Below are positions 23,855 through 36,700 of a stretch of 39,679 nucleotides of DNA, one piece after another. Position 1 is the stretch's first letter. The number at the start of each line of letters is the position of its first letter. The position numbers and the translations under genes are program-made. Location: the NCBI GenBank assembly GCA_036897445.1, contig JAYMTL010000165.1, positions 1 through 39,679 on the forward strand. The letters run 5' to 3'. This stretch comes from Pelargonium tetragonum (lineage: Eukaryota > Streptophyta > Magnoliopsida > Geraniales > Geraniaceae). Below the pieces are notes generated by a model. It worked only from the letters and a program-made list of their open reading frames with translations, had not been told where the DNA came from and did not search any database.

Positions 23855-23915
23855 AACAAACAAGACATGAACCTATGCCGGTATGAATCCAAACGTTCTA
23901 CCGTGGATTGTAGAG
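23855..23915 (-). tRNA. Degenerate tRNA-like segment, anticodon CAU (Met) or UCA (Trp)
   Basis: The minus strand shows CCACGGTAGAACG (plus 23894-23906), a D-arm 3' half with one change. Then comes TTTGG, loop ATTCATA, CCGGC (plus 23878-23893), then ATAGG and a T-loop-like TTCATGT (plus 23865-23871). With a strict 7-base loop the anticodon is TCA, which would read UGA as Trp in codes that use it. Shifting by one base gives CAT for Met, which the surrounding text also resembles. Only 23 bases lie between D-arm and T-loop where 28 is normal, so about five bases of the variable/T-stem region are missing. The 5' D-arm half and acceptor are not recognisable. Confidence 0.27.
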
Positions 23916-26658
23916 TTTCGTTTAAGTTAAGAAGGTATTTAAGAGATAGAGTTCGTTAACTTCTTAACGAGGATATGATCTTTTTAGGTGAAATACTAGA
24001 TTCTAGAGAAATTCTTGCTCTAATGGACCCGAGTTTTTGACTAAATTCTTTTTATTACAGAGTCGACCTGTTGGTAGTTGCGCTCGAGGAATTCGATACC
24101 GCTAAAAGGAAAGTTTAGATCAAGCTTTCGCGAATTTCATTTCTTTCCTAATCTGGAAAGGGAGAAAGACTATATACAGTACCTGCATACTAGGTTTTAA
24201 GGGGCTTCCTGTTTATATTCGGGCAAAGTTTAGGAGGAAACTTAAACTATACTATTCTAATAGCTAAGCCTATACTAAACTAAGAGGAAGTTTAAAAATC
24301 ATATTCAGAAAACGTGCTTCTTATTAAGTATTTCTTTAAGGTCTTTTTAAAAGGCAAGACCCTTGCAAGCACACGGAAAGTTTTATAAAAGAAAAAGTTT
24401 TGCAAACCCTAGCCCTTTTGGATTATAGTTCAGTAATACCAGGAGTACCTTATAGCCTTACTGACAATCTGGACACTTATATTACAGCCTCAAGACTTCC
24501 TAAACTTTACTTTCTTTTTCCTCGTATCGGTTACAGGACTGGACGTAAACCCAGGGCAACCCGGTATATAATATATAATAAACAACCCTGCTTTTTTAGT
24601 TTATTAGGAAATACTAGTAAAGTTTTTACGAAAGCGTAAGATATTTAGTTTTTGTTGAACTAGGGTTATACCCACAAAAATTGACGAAATCGTCGAAGAT
24701 ATGACTAAAAGGAAGCCTGTCTTACAATGTAAACCCTTATACGAAATCCATAACTCGCAAAGCCTTACAGCCCTTAATCTTGCTTAAAATTAAGCACTTG
24801 AAATCTTCCTTCCTAATACACTTGAATAAGAGCCACAATTAATACTAACGACAAAGCCGGGTAACTATATACAGAATTTTCTTTGTATACTTGTCTTTTT
24901 TGTAGACCTCGTTTCAAAAAAAAGGTCCAGAAACCGCAACACTTGAGTAACTTTAGTCATTTAGGTGCTTTGTGGTATAACACTAGAGAGTATACCCAGT
25001 TAAAAATTTTATATAGAGTTCCTTCTTTCCTCAAGCCTTGCTACAGAGACCTCTTGAGTATAAAAGCTTTTAATAGTTAAAGTAAAGCTCTATTCTTCAT
25101 TTTTGTGATCTTGGTAAATACAGACTTGGGAATTCCCTGATTTTAACCACTTTAGAATTTTCTGCCCTTAAGGCTATTAAGCAAGTTAAAAAAGAAAATT
25201 CTTCTTTTATTCAAAGCAGCTTACAACTATAAGGGTATATCCCAGGTCCTAATAGTCCTACCAAGTATCCTATTTAAGACTTTGGTATTACTATAACTCC
25301 TTCTTTAAATTGAAATTCCTTAGCACAAGGTATTCCGCAAAACCCTTTATTTACTATTATATTATAGGTTATAGGGTCCCTCTAAAAGCTATTCCAGTAC
25401 AAAAACAAGATTAATTAAGGGATTTACATAAGCAGAGCAATTTGAGTCTTTTTTAAGTTCTAAGGATTAAGAAAGATTAACTACACCTCCTACCTTAGAG
25501 AAAAAGCAAATAAAGCTATAAAATAAGCAAGCTTACTATTAATTTCAGGTTTCAATGTCAAAATCTTTCTTGTAAAGGGGCCTTTTGTTATAATTTTACG
25601 GGGTTCTCTGCTATTATAAACCTACATTCTTGGATTTACTACCCTGTTTATAGAGACTTATTTTACTTATTTGAAATGGCCCTTCTAAAAGCGGTTTTAT
25701 AGGCTTTCGTTGTTTTACCAATTTATGTTTTCTGTACTTGCTAAAAGGGGAATCTTAGGTAGATCAAATTCAAAAGTCTTAATCCTCTGGATAACACAAC
25801 ATTCTAAATTTTTATAAAAAAGAAGTGTCGGCTAAAATCAGTACTGAAAAGTCCTTTTTCGGCTCTTCCACCTATTCGAATACAGGATATTATAAAAATT
25901 TTTTCTTTCTGGTCTTATTATGTCTAGTTGAAGGTTATATATATTTACCCCCTATTTTAAGGATTCCCTTTATCAAGAAGAAAATTATCCGTTCTTTGCA
26001 TTTCATCAAAATTGACTTATTAGAAACCTGGTCCAACTAAGATATGTTAAGTACTCTCTATAAAAGCATGCCAAAATATTCAGTAGGATACGCTTATTGT
26101 AAACTCTCTATTAGATTATAGATATTTTCGTTGTCCTCGGTTTTCATTACTAGCGCCCCGTAATAGAATCTCTGAAACTTACTTTCCCTTTTACTTGCAA
26201 AAATCTTAAGTTTTAGTTGAAGAAACTGAGAAATTTTACTACAATAAGATAAGTTTTATATGTTATCTAAATTATTTCCTGCACGAGATAAAAAGGGGCT
26301 GCTAGTTATAGACTACTTTATTTTAAATTTTAAAGCCCTTTTGGGTTTGCTAGGGTATTAGAATTAGATAGTTGACAGGGACGTAATATGTTTCTTTGGC
26401 ACGAAAAGAGAACCGCAGGTTGAAATTAAGAAATCCTATACAGAAAACTCCCCTGCAAAAAGTTAAGGAGTCTAGTCAGCTCAGTAAAATAAAGCTTTTT
26501 AAATAACATAGCCAAATGAGAATGACTCCCCCCTTTTTTTCTTGAGAGCAGCTAATTTATAACCCCTGCAATATATATTTACATTAAGAAATATTATCTA
26601 TAATCTGTCTCCTGATAGTCTATAATCCTGCAACTTTAAGCTTGATTTGCTTTAGCTT

Positions 26659-27729
26659 GTGGTGGTTTTCTTCAGCTGTGCCCTATATAGTTCTTATAAT
26701 TCTAGGATCGTTTTTACTACAAGGAACAAAAATACGGATACTTTAAGCTGGAGTATATCCATTTTTCATAAGCGTAATATGTCTAAATCTACGGAGAGTC
26801 TCCGAGAAACTCCCCAAGCTGAGGTACACAGAAAAGGAAGCCCTTTATATAAGCGGGGTCTGCTTTTGAATATTTCCAGTTTTTGGGTTAAAAAAGAATT
26901 TATGCTACCCTATACTTTAGAGTTACTTTTACATTGAGACAACTTCCCTCAAAATTATATATACTTCAACTTTGTCTACGGAAATTTTTAAGAAGTAAGG
27001 CTAATAGTAGACGGGTATTCATATTAAGTTACCAGTTGGCCAGAGTTTTTACTTATCCTGGAGGAAATAGGGACTTAAGTTTTCAATTCAAAGGATGCTG
27101 CTTTACTAAGTGGCAAGATTTTGTAAAGTAAAACCCAATAAATACGTAAATAGAAAAAGTCTAGTAGCAGTTGTGGTTTCGAAAATATATAGGACTCGCT
27201 TATAAGTGATTTGAGCTCTGATCTCAGTCAAAACGCTTGGTAACTATCCTTATCTATGCAATTACAAATTTCCAGGGGTACCTAAAAGAAGAGGATCAAA
27301 AAAAGAATAGCATTTTAAAACAAACAATAAGGGGCTCTCTTTACTCAAAAATGAATTTCTTTTTACAGTCTAATAAAAAAATCAAAATATTACGATTTCA
27401 GAAAGAAAATAAGGAGATTAAAAAAGCTAAGGAACATAAGCGGATAGGAAGTCTATTTTTTCTAATAATAGTTTCTATTTCAAGTTCCAACTTTTTTAGG
27501 TCTAAATGCCTTGGAAGGAGAGAAATTCTCATTATGTTGGTTGTATAAAACCAGTAGAAGTGTCGTATATGAAACTAAAAGGATTTTGCTTTGTAATCAA
27601 AGTTCAATTTCTAATTTATATTATAGGGGCTTTGCAGTACTTGTTGGTATAATTATCGCTATATTCCTGGGTAATCCTCTGATTTATATACGTTTTCAAG
27701 GGATTGAGAATCCAATCCGCGACTCTTAA
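26659..27729 (+). other. Run of four small consecutive open frames, no known product
   Basis: Frames at 26659-26937 (92 codons, GTG start), 26934-27131 (65, TTG start), 27237-27548 (103, TTG start) and 27511-27729 (72, ATG start) cover most of 1.07 kb on one strand. The first pair overlaps by 4 bases and the last pair by 38. The 103-codon frame is the longest in the window and is lysine-rich (residues 46-67 mostly K, E, R, I) before a hydrophobic stretch, SLFFLIIVSI. The last frame contains a membrane-like stretch, FAVLVGIIIAIFLG. No family motif is recognisable, three of the four starts are not ATG, and the lengths are within random expectation. I list the run because of its density, not because coding is shown. 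Confidence 0.15.
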
Positions 27730-29532
27730 CTAATTTGTATGCGAGATCTTTAAAAGCTACCATAAAAACTGGGAGTCTTAAAAAGGGAGATTCAGTATTT
27801 TATATTTATAATAGGAGAGCTGAGAGTTATGTAAAAAGGACACTTTTTCTAGGGAGAGATAGAACCCTGGATATAACGATTTAAGGTTTAAGTTACCTGT
27901 TAAATGGGTGTACCTCAGATAATATACTTAAAATCTTTTAAGAAAATAAGCCTTGTCAAAGAGGAGCTAAAGTAATGCTTTATTAGTTGATAGATCCTGC
28001 TTTTAGATAGCATCTTATATAAAGACCCTTGCTCTTAATAAAGTGTCCAGATATATAAAGTATATGGCACCAAGAATACCCTAAAACTATTTTAATTTAG
28101 AACAAAAGGTAAACCCCAAGTTAGTAAAAGAGTTAAAAGTGCTTAAGAAAAACTAATTGCACGGGATATAAGAACAAGAAAGACTCTCGTCATTTTTTAT
28201 TTATTATAAGGGGTTTCCACTAAAAGGATACTGTAATTGTAATAATGTATGGCTGTCCCTATAGGATAGGAGGTACATAAGTTTAAAGTAAAGGAAAAAA
28301 GTGTGATACGCTTTCGAGTGAGGTTTAGGGCTTAATGCTATATGGAAATCCTTCGGTATTTCGAGATTTATAGGTAGTAATAAATCGAATTACATGGAGA
28401 AAAAATTCTGGACTCTTTATTAGTAACCCTACACCGTATTTACTTTTTAAATGAAGTGTATATTATATAGTTTTAAGTTACTTTAAGCTCGTAAAGTAGG
28501 GAGTACTTTCTCTTAAGAAATAGAGGATTTGTTACCAAAGTCGTTACTAAAAAAGTAAATACAAGATCCGAAATGAAATCTTGTTATTAAACCTCAGGAG
28601 CTCCCACATTTGCTCTCAAAAGCGAGGAATACTAAGATTTCATTATATTATAAAACTCTATTTTTTAATTCTCAAGAAAAATTCTTTAAAGACTTAGTGT
28701 TATACTTGGCTTTTTCGGGTTAGTAGCTCTAATACGTCTTATCTAATCTACTAGATAAAAGTTCTCTTCAGTTTTAACACGGGGTTTACTTATACTATAT
28801 TCTAAATGCTTTACTCGTTAGAACGGAGTTTCTAAAGATTTTTGTTATAGTTATCTGAAATAATGCACAATGTAAATCTACATGCATATAGATAAAAATT
28901 TTTGTTGGGGTTACTAGTTTTTATATGTTTATATATATATCTTTCTTTTCTAAAGTTTATAGTCTTACCAAGGCCACTGGATGAATATAGAATAGGTCTG
29001 TTCTGTATTACTTTATTCGAGTTAAAGTGGTTGGAGTAAGAAGTCTGTCTCATTTTTGGGCTATATAAGTTAGGATATCTTCCTAGTTAATAACCTTTGT
29101 GTTTAATAAAAAAAGGAGTAAGTTTTGTACCCAGTGTATAAAAAATGACGATTCCTATTTAGCAACAAATTCTTTTGACGTTAGCTAAAGATCTTCTTTT
29201 GCAAAGTTTTCTCTTTTTTTAGCTAGAATTAAGAACCGCGAAACTTCTGTGATTATTTACCGGACTTTAGATTCTACACGCCGCTTATTCGTTCGAGAAC
29301 TGGGTTCTATATAAAATTACTAACTTTTTTGTCGTCTTAATCCTAGAAAAGTATAGGGGTAGCCGGGGTAGGAATTTGCTCTTAAAGAGGTATAAACAAC
29401 TCTAGTTAGTGTCGGGTATTACAAGTCCTTTGAGTATTCTACAGGAACCTTTTTGAGGCATATAAATAAGGATTTGGTTAGTACATCTGGTGGGAGCTGA
29501 TAAAAAGGAGTCTCCTTTAGACGGCTGGGTTT

Positions 29533-29544
29533 TACTCATGAGTA
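29533..29544. repeat. 12-bp palindrome TACTCATGAGTA
   Basis: Perfect palindrome. Its 10-bp core ACTCATGAGT recurs at 10475-10484, so the same palindromic word occurs at two distant sites. Confidence 0.6.
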
Positions 29545-30687
29545 TATCTAATTTCACTTTTATTTATAGCTTGTGCCTACCGTCAAGTACGAACAAAGTC
29601 AATACCCCTGCCCTGGGTTTCAGGGTACTTATTTTTTGGTTAAAAAAAATCTAATCACAGAGAAATACCCATACCAAGTATAAGTCAAACTTTTTACTAG
29701 GTAAATAGCCGAAAGAAAAGGACACCTTTAAACTATGCTTTTTATTACTCGTAATTCCTATTCTTAAGTTGACAAAAGCTGCTTTAGCCCCAAACCCTAC
29801 TGGAAAATTTTTGCGGTTATAGGCCTGTAGTTGCTTTAGTAAAATTTTGAGTGAGGACTTTGGAGTTAGAGGTTCTAAATCAACCGCGTCATGAGCTATG
29901 AAATAAAGGGTTATAGGCTTAGTAGTATTAAGTAGAAGAAAATCGGGACAATTTTTATATTCTGAACAAGAAAATAAGAAAGCCTATTCTTGCTAAAGAG
30001 AAGGGTTTTATAAGTTTATGATATAAAGATTCCTATTAGAGCTCTGGGTCTAGGGGCTATCTTTAGTTATACTCTATTCTATTAAGCCTTTGATAAGGCT
30101 TTCCTTAATTTAATAATGTAAGTTTCAGTGCATTTTATATACAATTACTACAAGGACATAATCCTTTTAACAACTCTATACCTACCGGATACTCCGGCGA
30201 AGAAAGGGGCGGATAATCCGAGTTTCCTTTACAACCTATGAAACAGTGTTTAGTACTAGGAGCTGCCTTTATAGGAAAAGAATATCTATAACCTGTTAAT
30301 TTAGATAGCGCCGGATATTAAAGAGACTCCACAATGAAAAGGGGCTTCTGAAGATATCTCCCAATTTAGATTCAAGACTCGTCCACCACCTTGGGTATAC
30401 CGTAATTTCCGTTAGTGATGTGAGCTTTTATAATAAAATTCTCCGGAGTAGGAAATGAAATAGGACTTACAATTCATTTCTAAATAATTAGTAAAAGCCG
30501 GAAAAGCGCGCTATTAAATTACCTAAACTAGAACTGAATAACTAACTTTAAATCCTAATAAGTAATTAAAGGGTCTACTTAGTTAAACACTTGCAAAAAA
30601 AGCTTCGAGGGAGAATATATAGTTTAGTACAGATTAAGAATAAGGGAGCTCTTTCTTATAAACAGGAAATCCACCGGACGAGACTAA

Positions 30688-30702
30688 AAAGGCCCCTCCT
30701 TT
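30688..30702. repeat. 5-bp hairpin AAAGG/CCTTT
   Basis: AAAGG and CCTTT enclose CCCCT. It is a typical example of the tight purine/pyrimidine hairpins of this window. Confidence 0.5.
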
Positions 30703-33019
30703 AGAACCCCAGGATTCCGCGGAATTAACTAACTAAATTTGGACTACGAAATTTTATAAGGGAACCCGTAGTATAGGAGTAAAGGTACAAATTAAAGACT
30801 CATTAGAGAAAGAAAGCGGAAATTGCTTAAATTAAATATTATAGATAAAGAGCCCTACTCCTTCTTTAAAAGCCCTAACTTGTGTGGTTGGATAACGCAT
30901 AAACTATTGCTAAGAAGAATGGAATCTCGATTTTGCTTTTTGTAATTTCTTAGATTGTAACCACGTAACTTTATACACTTCAGTTATGCTTAACTTCTAG
31001 GATCTGCGTCTGGATTATATCGCTATTAGAGATTTAGAGTACTAGTAACCCTCCTCGTGTGCGGGGCTGAGTTCTTTCTTCAAGGCCGCTTTTAAAAAGA
31101 GGGTGCTATAACGTGAGTTAAGGTCCCGTTATGTACGATGATTTTAACGATTTCCGTGTGTTTTTAAAGGTTTTTGAGAGGTGAAGTAAGTAAGGTATGA
31201 GCTTATGACATTAAAAAGTCTTCCTATTAAAGATGCAGGTTTTTCTTGAATTATACTAACGAAGTTTTTTTATTTCCGAAGTAGCAAACTCCAAGAAACT
31301 CTAGGGATTTCACAAAGTTTAGATATTCAAGCCAGTTCTCCTTGTTTCAAAAGGTAAAAAGATCCAGTTACTCTTAGTTCTCCCCTTTATACTTTATAAG
31401 AGGGCTTTCCTACACGTCTTGTTGTGCATAACAATAAGCCCACTCTGGATAAAATTTAACTAAAAAATCTTCTAAGTTTTAGTTTAGCTTATACTATAAA
31501 AAAGGGAAAGCCCTATAGTTTACGAGTTTATGTCCGGTTTTTGTAACTGCTGCTTGGTAAACGGGCGTAGTAGGCCCAATGAAACCGCTTAAGTTTAAGT
31601 TAAGATTTGGCAGCTAGACCTAACTTTATGGCCAAAGGACTTGATCGATTTCTTGTTAAAACCAAAACGTTCACTACTCGATTAGATACTCTTTCAACAT
31701 CCGTGCAGATAAAAGCATAATAGGGGTTGTACATACTTTTTAAACAGAACTCAATTAATTACAAATTAGCAGAAAATTGATATAGTTTGTGGAAAGTTTT
31801 CCAAATATAAGCGATACCTTTTTTAGACCATGGGAAATTTATAGACTTTTTCTCCAGTCTGGATCTTTTTTGAACCCTTTCATAGAAATTGAGTATTTAA
31901 CTCAAGAAATTTATACTCTAGAGATTTTTCGCCTTAGTTTAGTAAAGTGCCCTTAAAGTAGTTTTAGCCGATAAAGATTCCTGAACTCGGGGATCCCTTT
32001 ACTTGTTGACAGTCCTTAAACTTTTCTGTGAACTTTTTTTCTTGACATATAAAGTGCTCTAATAAAAACTAAAAACTTAGACTTCTTTTTTTAGATTTGC
32101 GCTCTAATTTTGAGTCTGATAAACTAATCCTATAGGGTAGGGGTGTGCTAAGTTTTTGAACTCATAGACGATTTATTAACAAAACTTGAAAGTACCCCGA
32201 GTCTCTATCCAAAAAGCTAAAAAACTTAATACGTTGCCTATGTATTTCGAAGGCAAAGAAAAGAATTCAGAAATTTGCTTTTATTTTAGTCTTAGAGAGA
32301 CAGTGGATGGAATCAGTATTAGGCAATTTTGGCAATAGAAACTGTTGAAATTCTTTTAACTTTTAACTGAGCGGATATCCAGGTTCTAGGGAAAGAAATT
32401 ACTGAGAATAAAGAGACCTTTAGGAGTATAAAGATCTAAAGCTATTTTCGGTAAAGACTAAAGTATAAAAGGTAAAGGCTGTATTCTTCCTGATCCTGTT
32501 TAGTTAAGAAATTATGAGTCACAAAGAATTTTTAATTTAATGGGTTTATCCTTTAATTTAATTCGCAAATGGAGCACGCTCCCGCGTTTACGTTCTAGGA
32601 TTTTTTTTAGTTTAGCTTATATAATTAAGAGTTATCGGAGATTTCTTTTTACAGGATACCTTGGGTCTTAGAAATTAAAAAGAAATAGCGGCTCCTGGGG
32701 ACGATAACAAACGCCTTTATAGGGAGTAGCTCCTTTTTGTTGGTTCCTATTATAGTAAAGAGTTGTACTTTAGTAGCAGTCTATACTCTGGTCCTTATAA
32801 AAAGATAGCTAAGTACCCTGAAGTAAATAAGGTTCCAAAAGTTCTCAGAAGTGCTCTTTGTATACCTTCTTATTCTTAACTCCTAAAATTCAACAAGTTC
32901 GAATAAGAGGTAGTCAAGTATTTTTCTTTACAGGATTTCTTACTTTAGTTACGCTTCTTCTCTTCTTTGGTAAAGCTCTTTATGCGGATACTTATCATAC
33001 GGCCCCCTTTAGTTGCTAA

Positions 33020-33169
33020 TTTGGACATAGTTTTTCTAAACCAAGTTTCATCCCTTACTCTATAATTTTCATTTTCTTGTATCTAAACCTTTCAAACACA
33101 GATAAATACTGGGAGCCACTAACAACCCTTAAATATCCAAAGTTAGTCTTGAAACCCAGGCTTTTTTAG
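33020..33169 (+). pseudogene. Possible cytochrome b (cob) fragment, very weak
   Basis: This is a 49-codon frame open from just after TAA 33017-33019 to TAG 33167-33169, with no ATG. It reads KPSFIPYSIIF near 33038-33070, a hydrophobic stretch IFIFLYLNL, then NTDKYWEPLTT near 33098-33130. In cytochrome b (the quinol-oxidising membrane subunit of complex III) the conserved text is KIPFHPYYxIKD, a hydrophobic helix, then a segment like DPDNYxxANPLVTP. Order and rough character agree, but the linker is far too short and the diagnostic PEWYFLPFYAILR motif that should follow is absent. If real, it shows the same pattern as the nad5 fragment: conserved ends with a missing middle. Chance resemblance is quite possible. 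Confidence 0.18.
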
Positions 33170-33425
33170 TTTTCTAACTACGTGTTTTTGTGAAGCTCCA
33201 TCGATATCAGAAGTAAAAGCTAAAAACCCGGCGTTGTAGAGTAAGTAAATAGAAAAGGGTGCAGAGTATTTCAAGATCCAGTTAAACCGGAATTAAAGGG
33301 ATTGGCAAAAACCAAATGCATAAGCGCGAGAAATATAATAAAACGGTCTAAATATAAATAAGACCTAAGGATCTCATGCCTAATAATATCTAAGAATAGC
33401 AAAGAATTCTCACGGTGCTCCAAAG

Positions 33426-33440
33426 CCTATAAGCTATAGG
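33426..33440. repeat. 6-bp hairpin CCTATA/TATAGG
   Basis: CCTATA, loop AGC, TATAGG. It belongs to the scattered short-hairpin class and has no gene context. Confidence 0.5.
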
Positions 33441-33692
33441 TATAATCTAAGCAAATTCTAATGCAAAACAAATTTAAATAAGAATTTTGAAACTCCAGAA
33501 CAAGCGGCTAAAGGACACCTCTTTTTCAAGGTATAATAATCTAAAGTCTTTTACACAAATCAAGGCTGGATCAAAAACTACTCCTTAAAAAGTACTATTC
33601 CTTTCGTACGCCAAGAGCGCTTTGGAATTGAGTAGAACCACTATTGTTTTAGGTTATTAAGAATAAAATGACAAGCCTCAAGATAATTTACT

Positions 33693-33702
33693 AGGGGCCC
33701 CT
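33693..33702. repeat. 10-bp GC palindrome AGGGGCCCCT
   Basis: Perfect palindrome followed by a run of six T (33702-33707). Near copies of the same core (AAAGGGCCCCTTT at 8334-8346, AAAGGGGCCCTCTTT near 20423-20437, AGGGGAGCCCCT at 34966-34977) suggest one recurrent element type. The T-run gives a terminator-like look, but no gene is upstream. Confidence 0.65.
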
Positions 33703-36700
33703 TTTTTGGTTTTTATAGCCAAAACTTTTAAGGACTGCCTTGGTTACTTTACAAGAGTTTACTAGTTCAATTTTTAGAGAGGGGAATCCTTAAAATTATA
33801 TGGAACTAGATGACCCGATTCTTTATATAATACAAAGACTCGGAGAGACTTTTTCAATTAAATCAAAATGTAAAAAAGCTTAGCGAATTCCTGTGTTTTT
33901 CCTCGTCAAAATCTAGATAAAATAAAATTTCTTATTAGGTTCAGGACCTTGCTTTTTTAATGCCAAGGTTTCCAATAGATAGAAATTTTAAGTGGATAGC
34001 ATAACCCAGATATAGGTGGTTAACCTTTTTACAAAAAAGACTTAGAATGCGTATGGAAGTTCTAAAAGAGAAGATATTCCTCTGTTGGCATTGCAGAGCA
34101 GAAAAAAGATTTACATGAATCAAAGGCTCCTAATATAATATATAATAGGACAAAAAAAGTTACCGGGTTACTCTTGTACGAAAGACTGATTTTTTACTAA
34201 GGCTGCCAGAACGCGATAGAATAGGTCACTATATGGATTGGTTTGAGAAGGCTGGTAAATCCTTAGTTTGGAAGCAAACCCCAGCCAAATCTATATACTT
34301 CTCAGTTTTGAATTCCAGAATTCTTACTAAAAACCCTATTTATACTCTTATCTATACCCATTTCTATTACTAGTACTAGCGAATACTAAAAAGATAAAGA
34401 AAAGGCTTACTAAAATATATAACTTTAGTAATAGAAAATTCTCTATAAACTCTTAAGGCAAGACTTTAGTAAGTAAAAAGGCTACAAGAGGAATAGTACG
34501 GATATCCAGGGTAAGAGAGGTATAGGTCTTAGTCTTAAGATTAAGAGTATGAAAGCGAAGAAAGCAACTAAGGAGAGCGCGAATAGGTATCTATGTTGTT
34601 TATCTATAACTAAAAAAAAACAACTAAAAGAACTTTATACTACTTATACTAATACAGATAACTAAGACAATAGGTAGAGTAACTAATGTCCCTTTAACGC
34701 AGTGGTGTTTACTAGTCCGTAAAGTAACTTCAGAGTGTTAAGGAAAATCTTAACAAAAGGGAAGGGCTTCTTTATTGTTTGGTATATTTGGATTTGTTAT
34801 ATCTCTCTAAAAGAAAGTAAGACCTTTTTCTGAGATCTAAAGCCTTTCACTTGGATATTATGCCCCTAGATAATCGAAGACTCCTTGTAGAATGCTTTCT
34901 TCTTAGTTACTTTTTGGGATCTATAAACCCGGGTTCTGTTATAGTTTAGGTCTAAATAAGGTATAAGGGGAGCCCCTAAAACAACAAGGAAACCCTTGGA
35001 TCAAATAGAAAGTCAAAGCCCAGGAAAAGTATAGGTATAAAATAGGTTGTTTACTTTTGGTGTCTGACCAGAAATTCTCGAATCTAGTTAACAGATAGGA
35101 ATAGGATATAGGCTGGGAATACGCGGAGGGAGTAAGATAGCTACAATACAAAAAGTACGGGCTTTAATAGGGCTCATAAGAAAGGTCTAGCTGCTTTAAA
35201 GGTTCTAACAATTCAGGAACAATTTCAAAAAATGCAAGTGAAGGAAGGATATTAAGCATAGGGTTTTACCAGAGAAAAAGACTTTCGAGGTTTTACTGGA
35301 CTTTACGGGCGTTTAAGAATATAGTTCTAAGGTAAGCAGTAGAAGGGGTCTTACAAAAAACAGGTATTAAGAAGCAGATGTAAGGCATTCCTGAATAACC
35401 TCGGCCCTGTATACTACTATAAATTTAACTAGGTTAACCCTGACCAAGTGAAAAATCTCGTTCATTGAACAACTACGAGGATTGTTGTTTTTAGTACACA
35501 TCCGTATGCAGTTCATAAAAAGCATAGTACATATTAAATTAAAGGGGACCTTTACTTTAGCCTTATTTTATTCTACTAAAAAAACAGGTTTAACTACTGA
35601 ATTTCTAGCGATTCTGAGGAGCCCTTAACTTAATAAAAGCTTCTTTAAAATGAGACAATCTACTAACCGCGTAGGAGTACCGGGCAAAGCTAACAAATCC
35701 CATTTTGTATCTTATATAAGGAAACATCAAGCCCTTCTCAGCTACCCTGAGTCTAGTACAGCACCTTGCCTTAAAATATGAGCTCTTTTGTTTTAGACCG
35801 GAGTAAAGCTAGAAACCTAACTACTTTTCTTTTTTTTATTTTCTATAAATGGACCTAAAAGTAAGGAATTCTGTCTAAGAATTTCCAGAAATAAAGAATA
35901 AGGAGTCCTGTTCATCTTAGGCAGCAATACTCGGTAGGGAGCCCCTTATTGGAAAGTACAAGTATTCTGTATTGAAGTCTCAATCGTTTTTAAAAGAATC
36001 CTCTCTTAAATGAATCTAGTAAGAGCTAGCTTTTTATACTTAACGTGTATAGTATTGAATGGTAGCGCCGTAAACTTGGCAAAACTTTTTGTATTTCGCC
36101 CCGGCTTTATAACGATTGCAGTAGGAAAACCCTCTAGAGAAAGCTAAGGGATAGCTGTTTTTACTAAGACTTAAACCTTAGGAAATCCCAGAATAAGGGA
36201 AGCTTCTAACCTCTTTCACTAACTGCTAAGCGCTTTTTGCTTATTCTTTTATTAGAGTGACCTTTTTTACGCCTACTTTTTATACCTATCCTCTTACTCT
36301 TGCTTTCGATCTGAACTCTGGATCACTAGCTTACTCTATATCTTGATAAGACTTCTAGAAACTCTGAACTGTCCGGGTATGTAGCCGAGGGGACTCTCTA
36401 TTAGTGTAGTGACTTTATAGAAAGACTTTGAAGATTCAGTTGAGTAATCACCGTAAATAAAGAGATTGAGGGGCAGCTTCTTGTATTCCTCCTTGAGTTC
36501 AATAAAATGTTCTAGCATGTCAAATTTATAAGAGGTTCCAAAAAGAAACAAGAGTAACGGGCGCTTAATTCATGGGAACTTCTTGGTATCCCTTTACTAT
36601 ACATTATTCTGGAGATCTTGTTATAAATCAGGAAGTAAAGAACTTTATAAATAGAAGCGTTATGGGAGGGGCCTAAAAACTAAGAAAAATGAGTGCACAA

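Larger units (their letters stand above)
23920..33019. other. Gene-poor stretch
   Basis: Besides the open-frame run at 26659-27729 I see no gene. Small hairpins and palindromes continue at lower density (29533-29544, 30688-30702, AAAGGGGCCTTTT near 25576). Frames at 24400-24639, 24883-25080, 25825-26040 (plus) and 28832-29053 (minus) have no recognised domain. Confidence 0.5.

Noticed and set aside
31680-31689. GATTAGATAC, the core of the SSU rRNA motif GGATTAGATACCC
   Set aside because: Only ten bases match, and the flanks do not continue as SSU rRNA. A 10-mer is plausible by chance in 40 kb on two strands.
36336-36551. Minus-strand frame with YGDYSTES, resembling the YxDTDS motif of family B DNA polymerases
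   Set aside because: The key DTDS core is not present and no other polymerase motif is nearby. Length is within random expectation.
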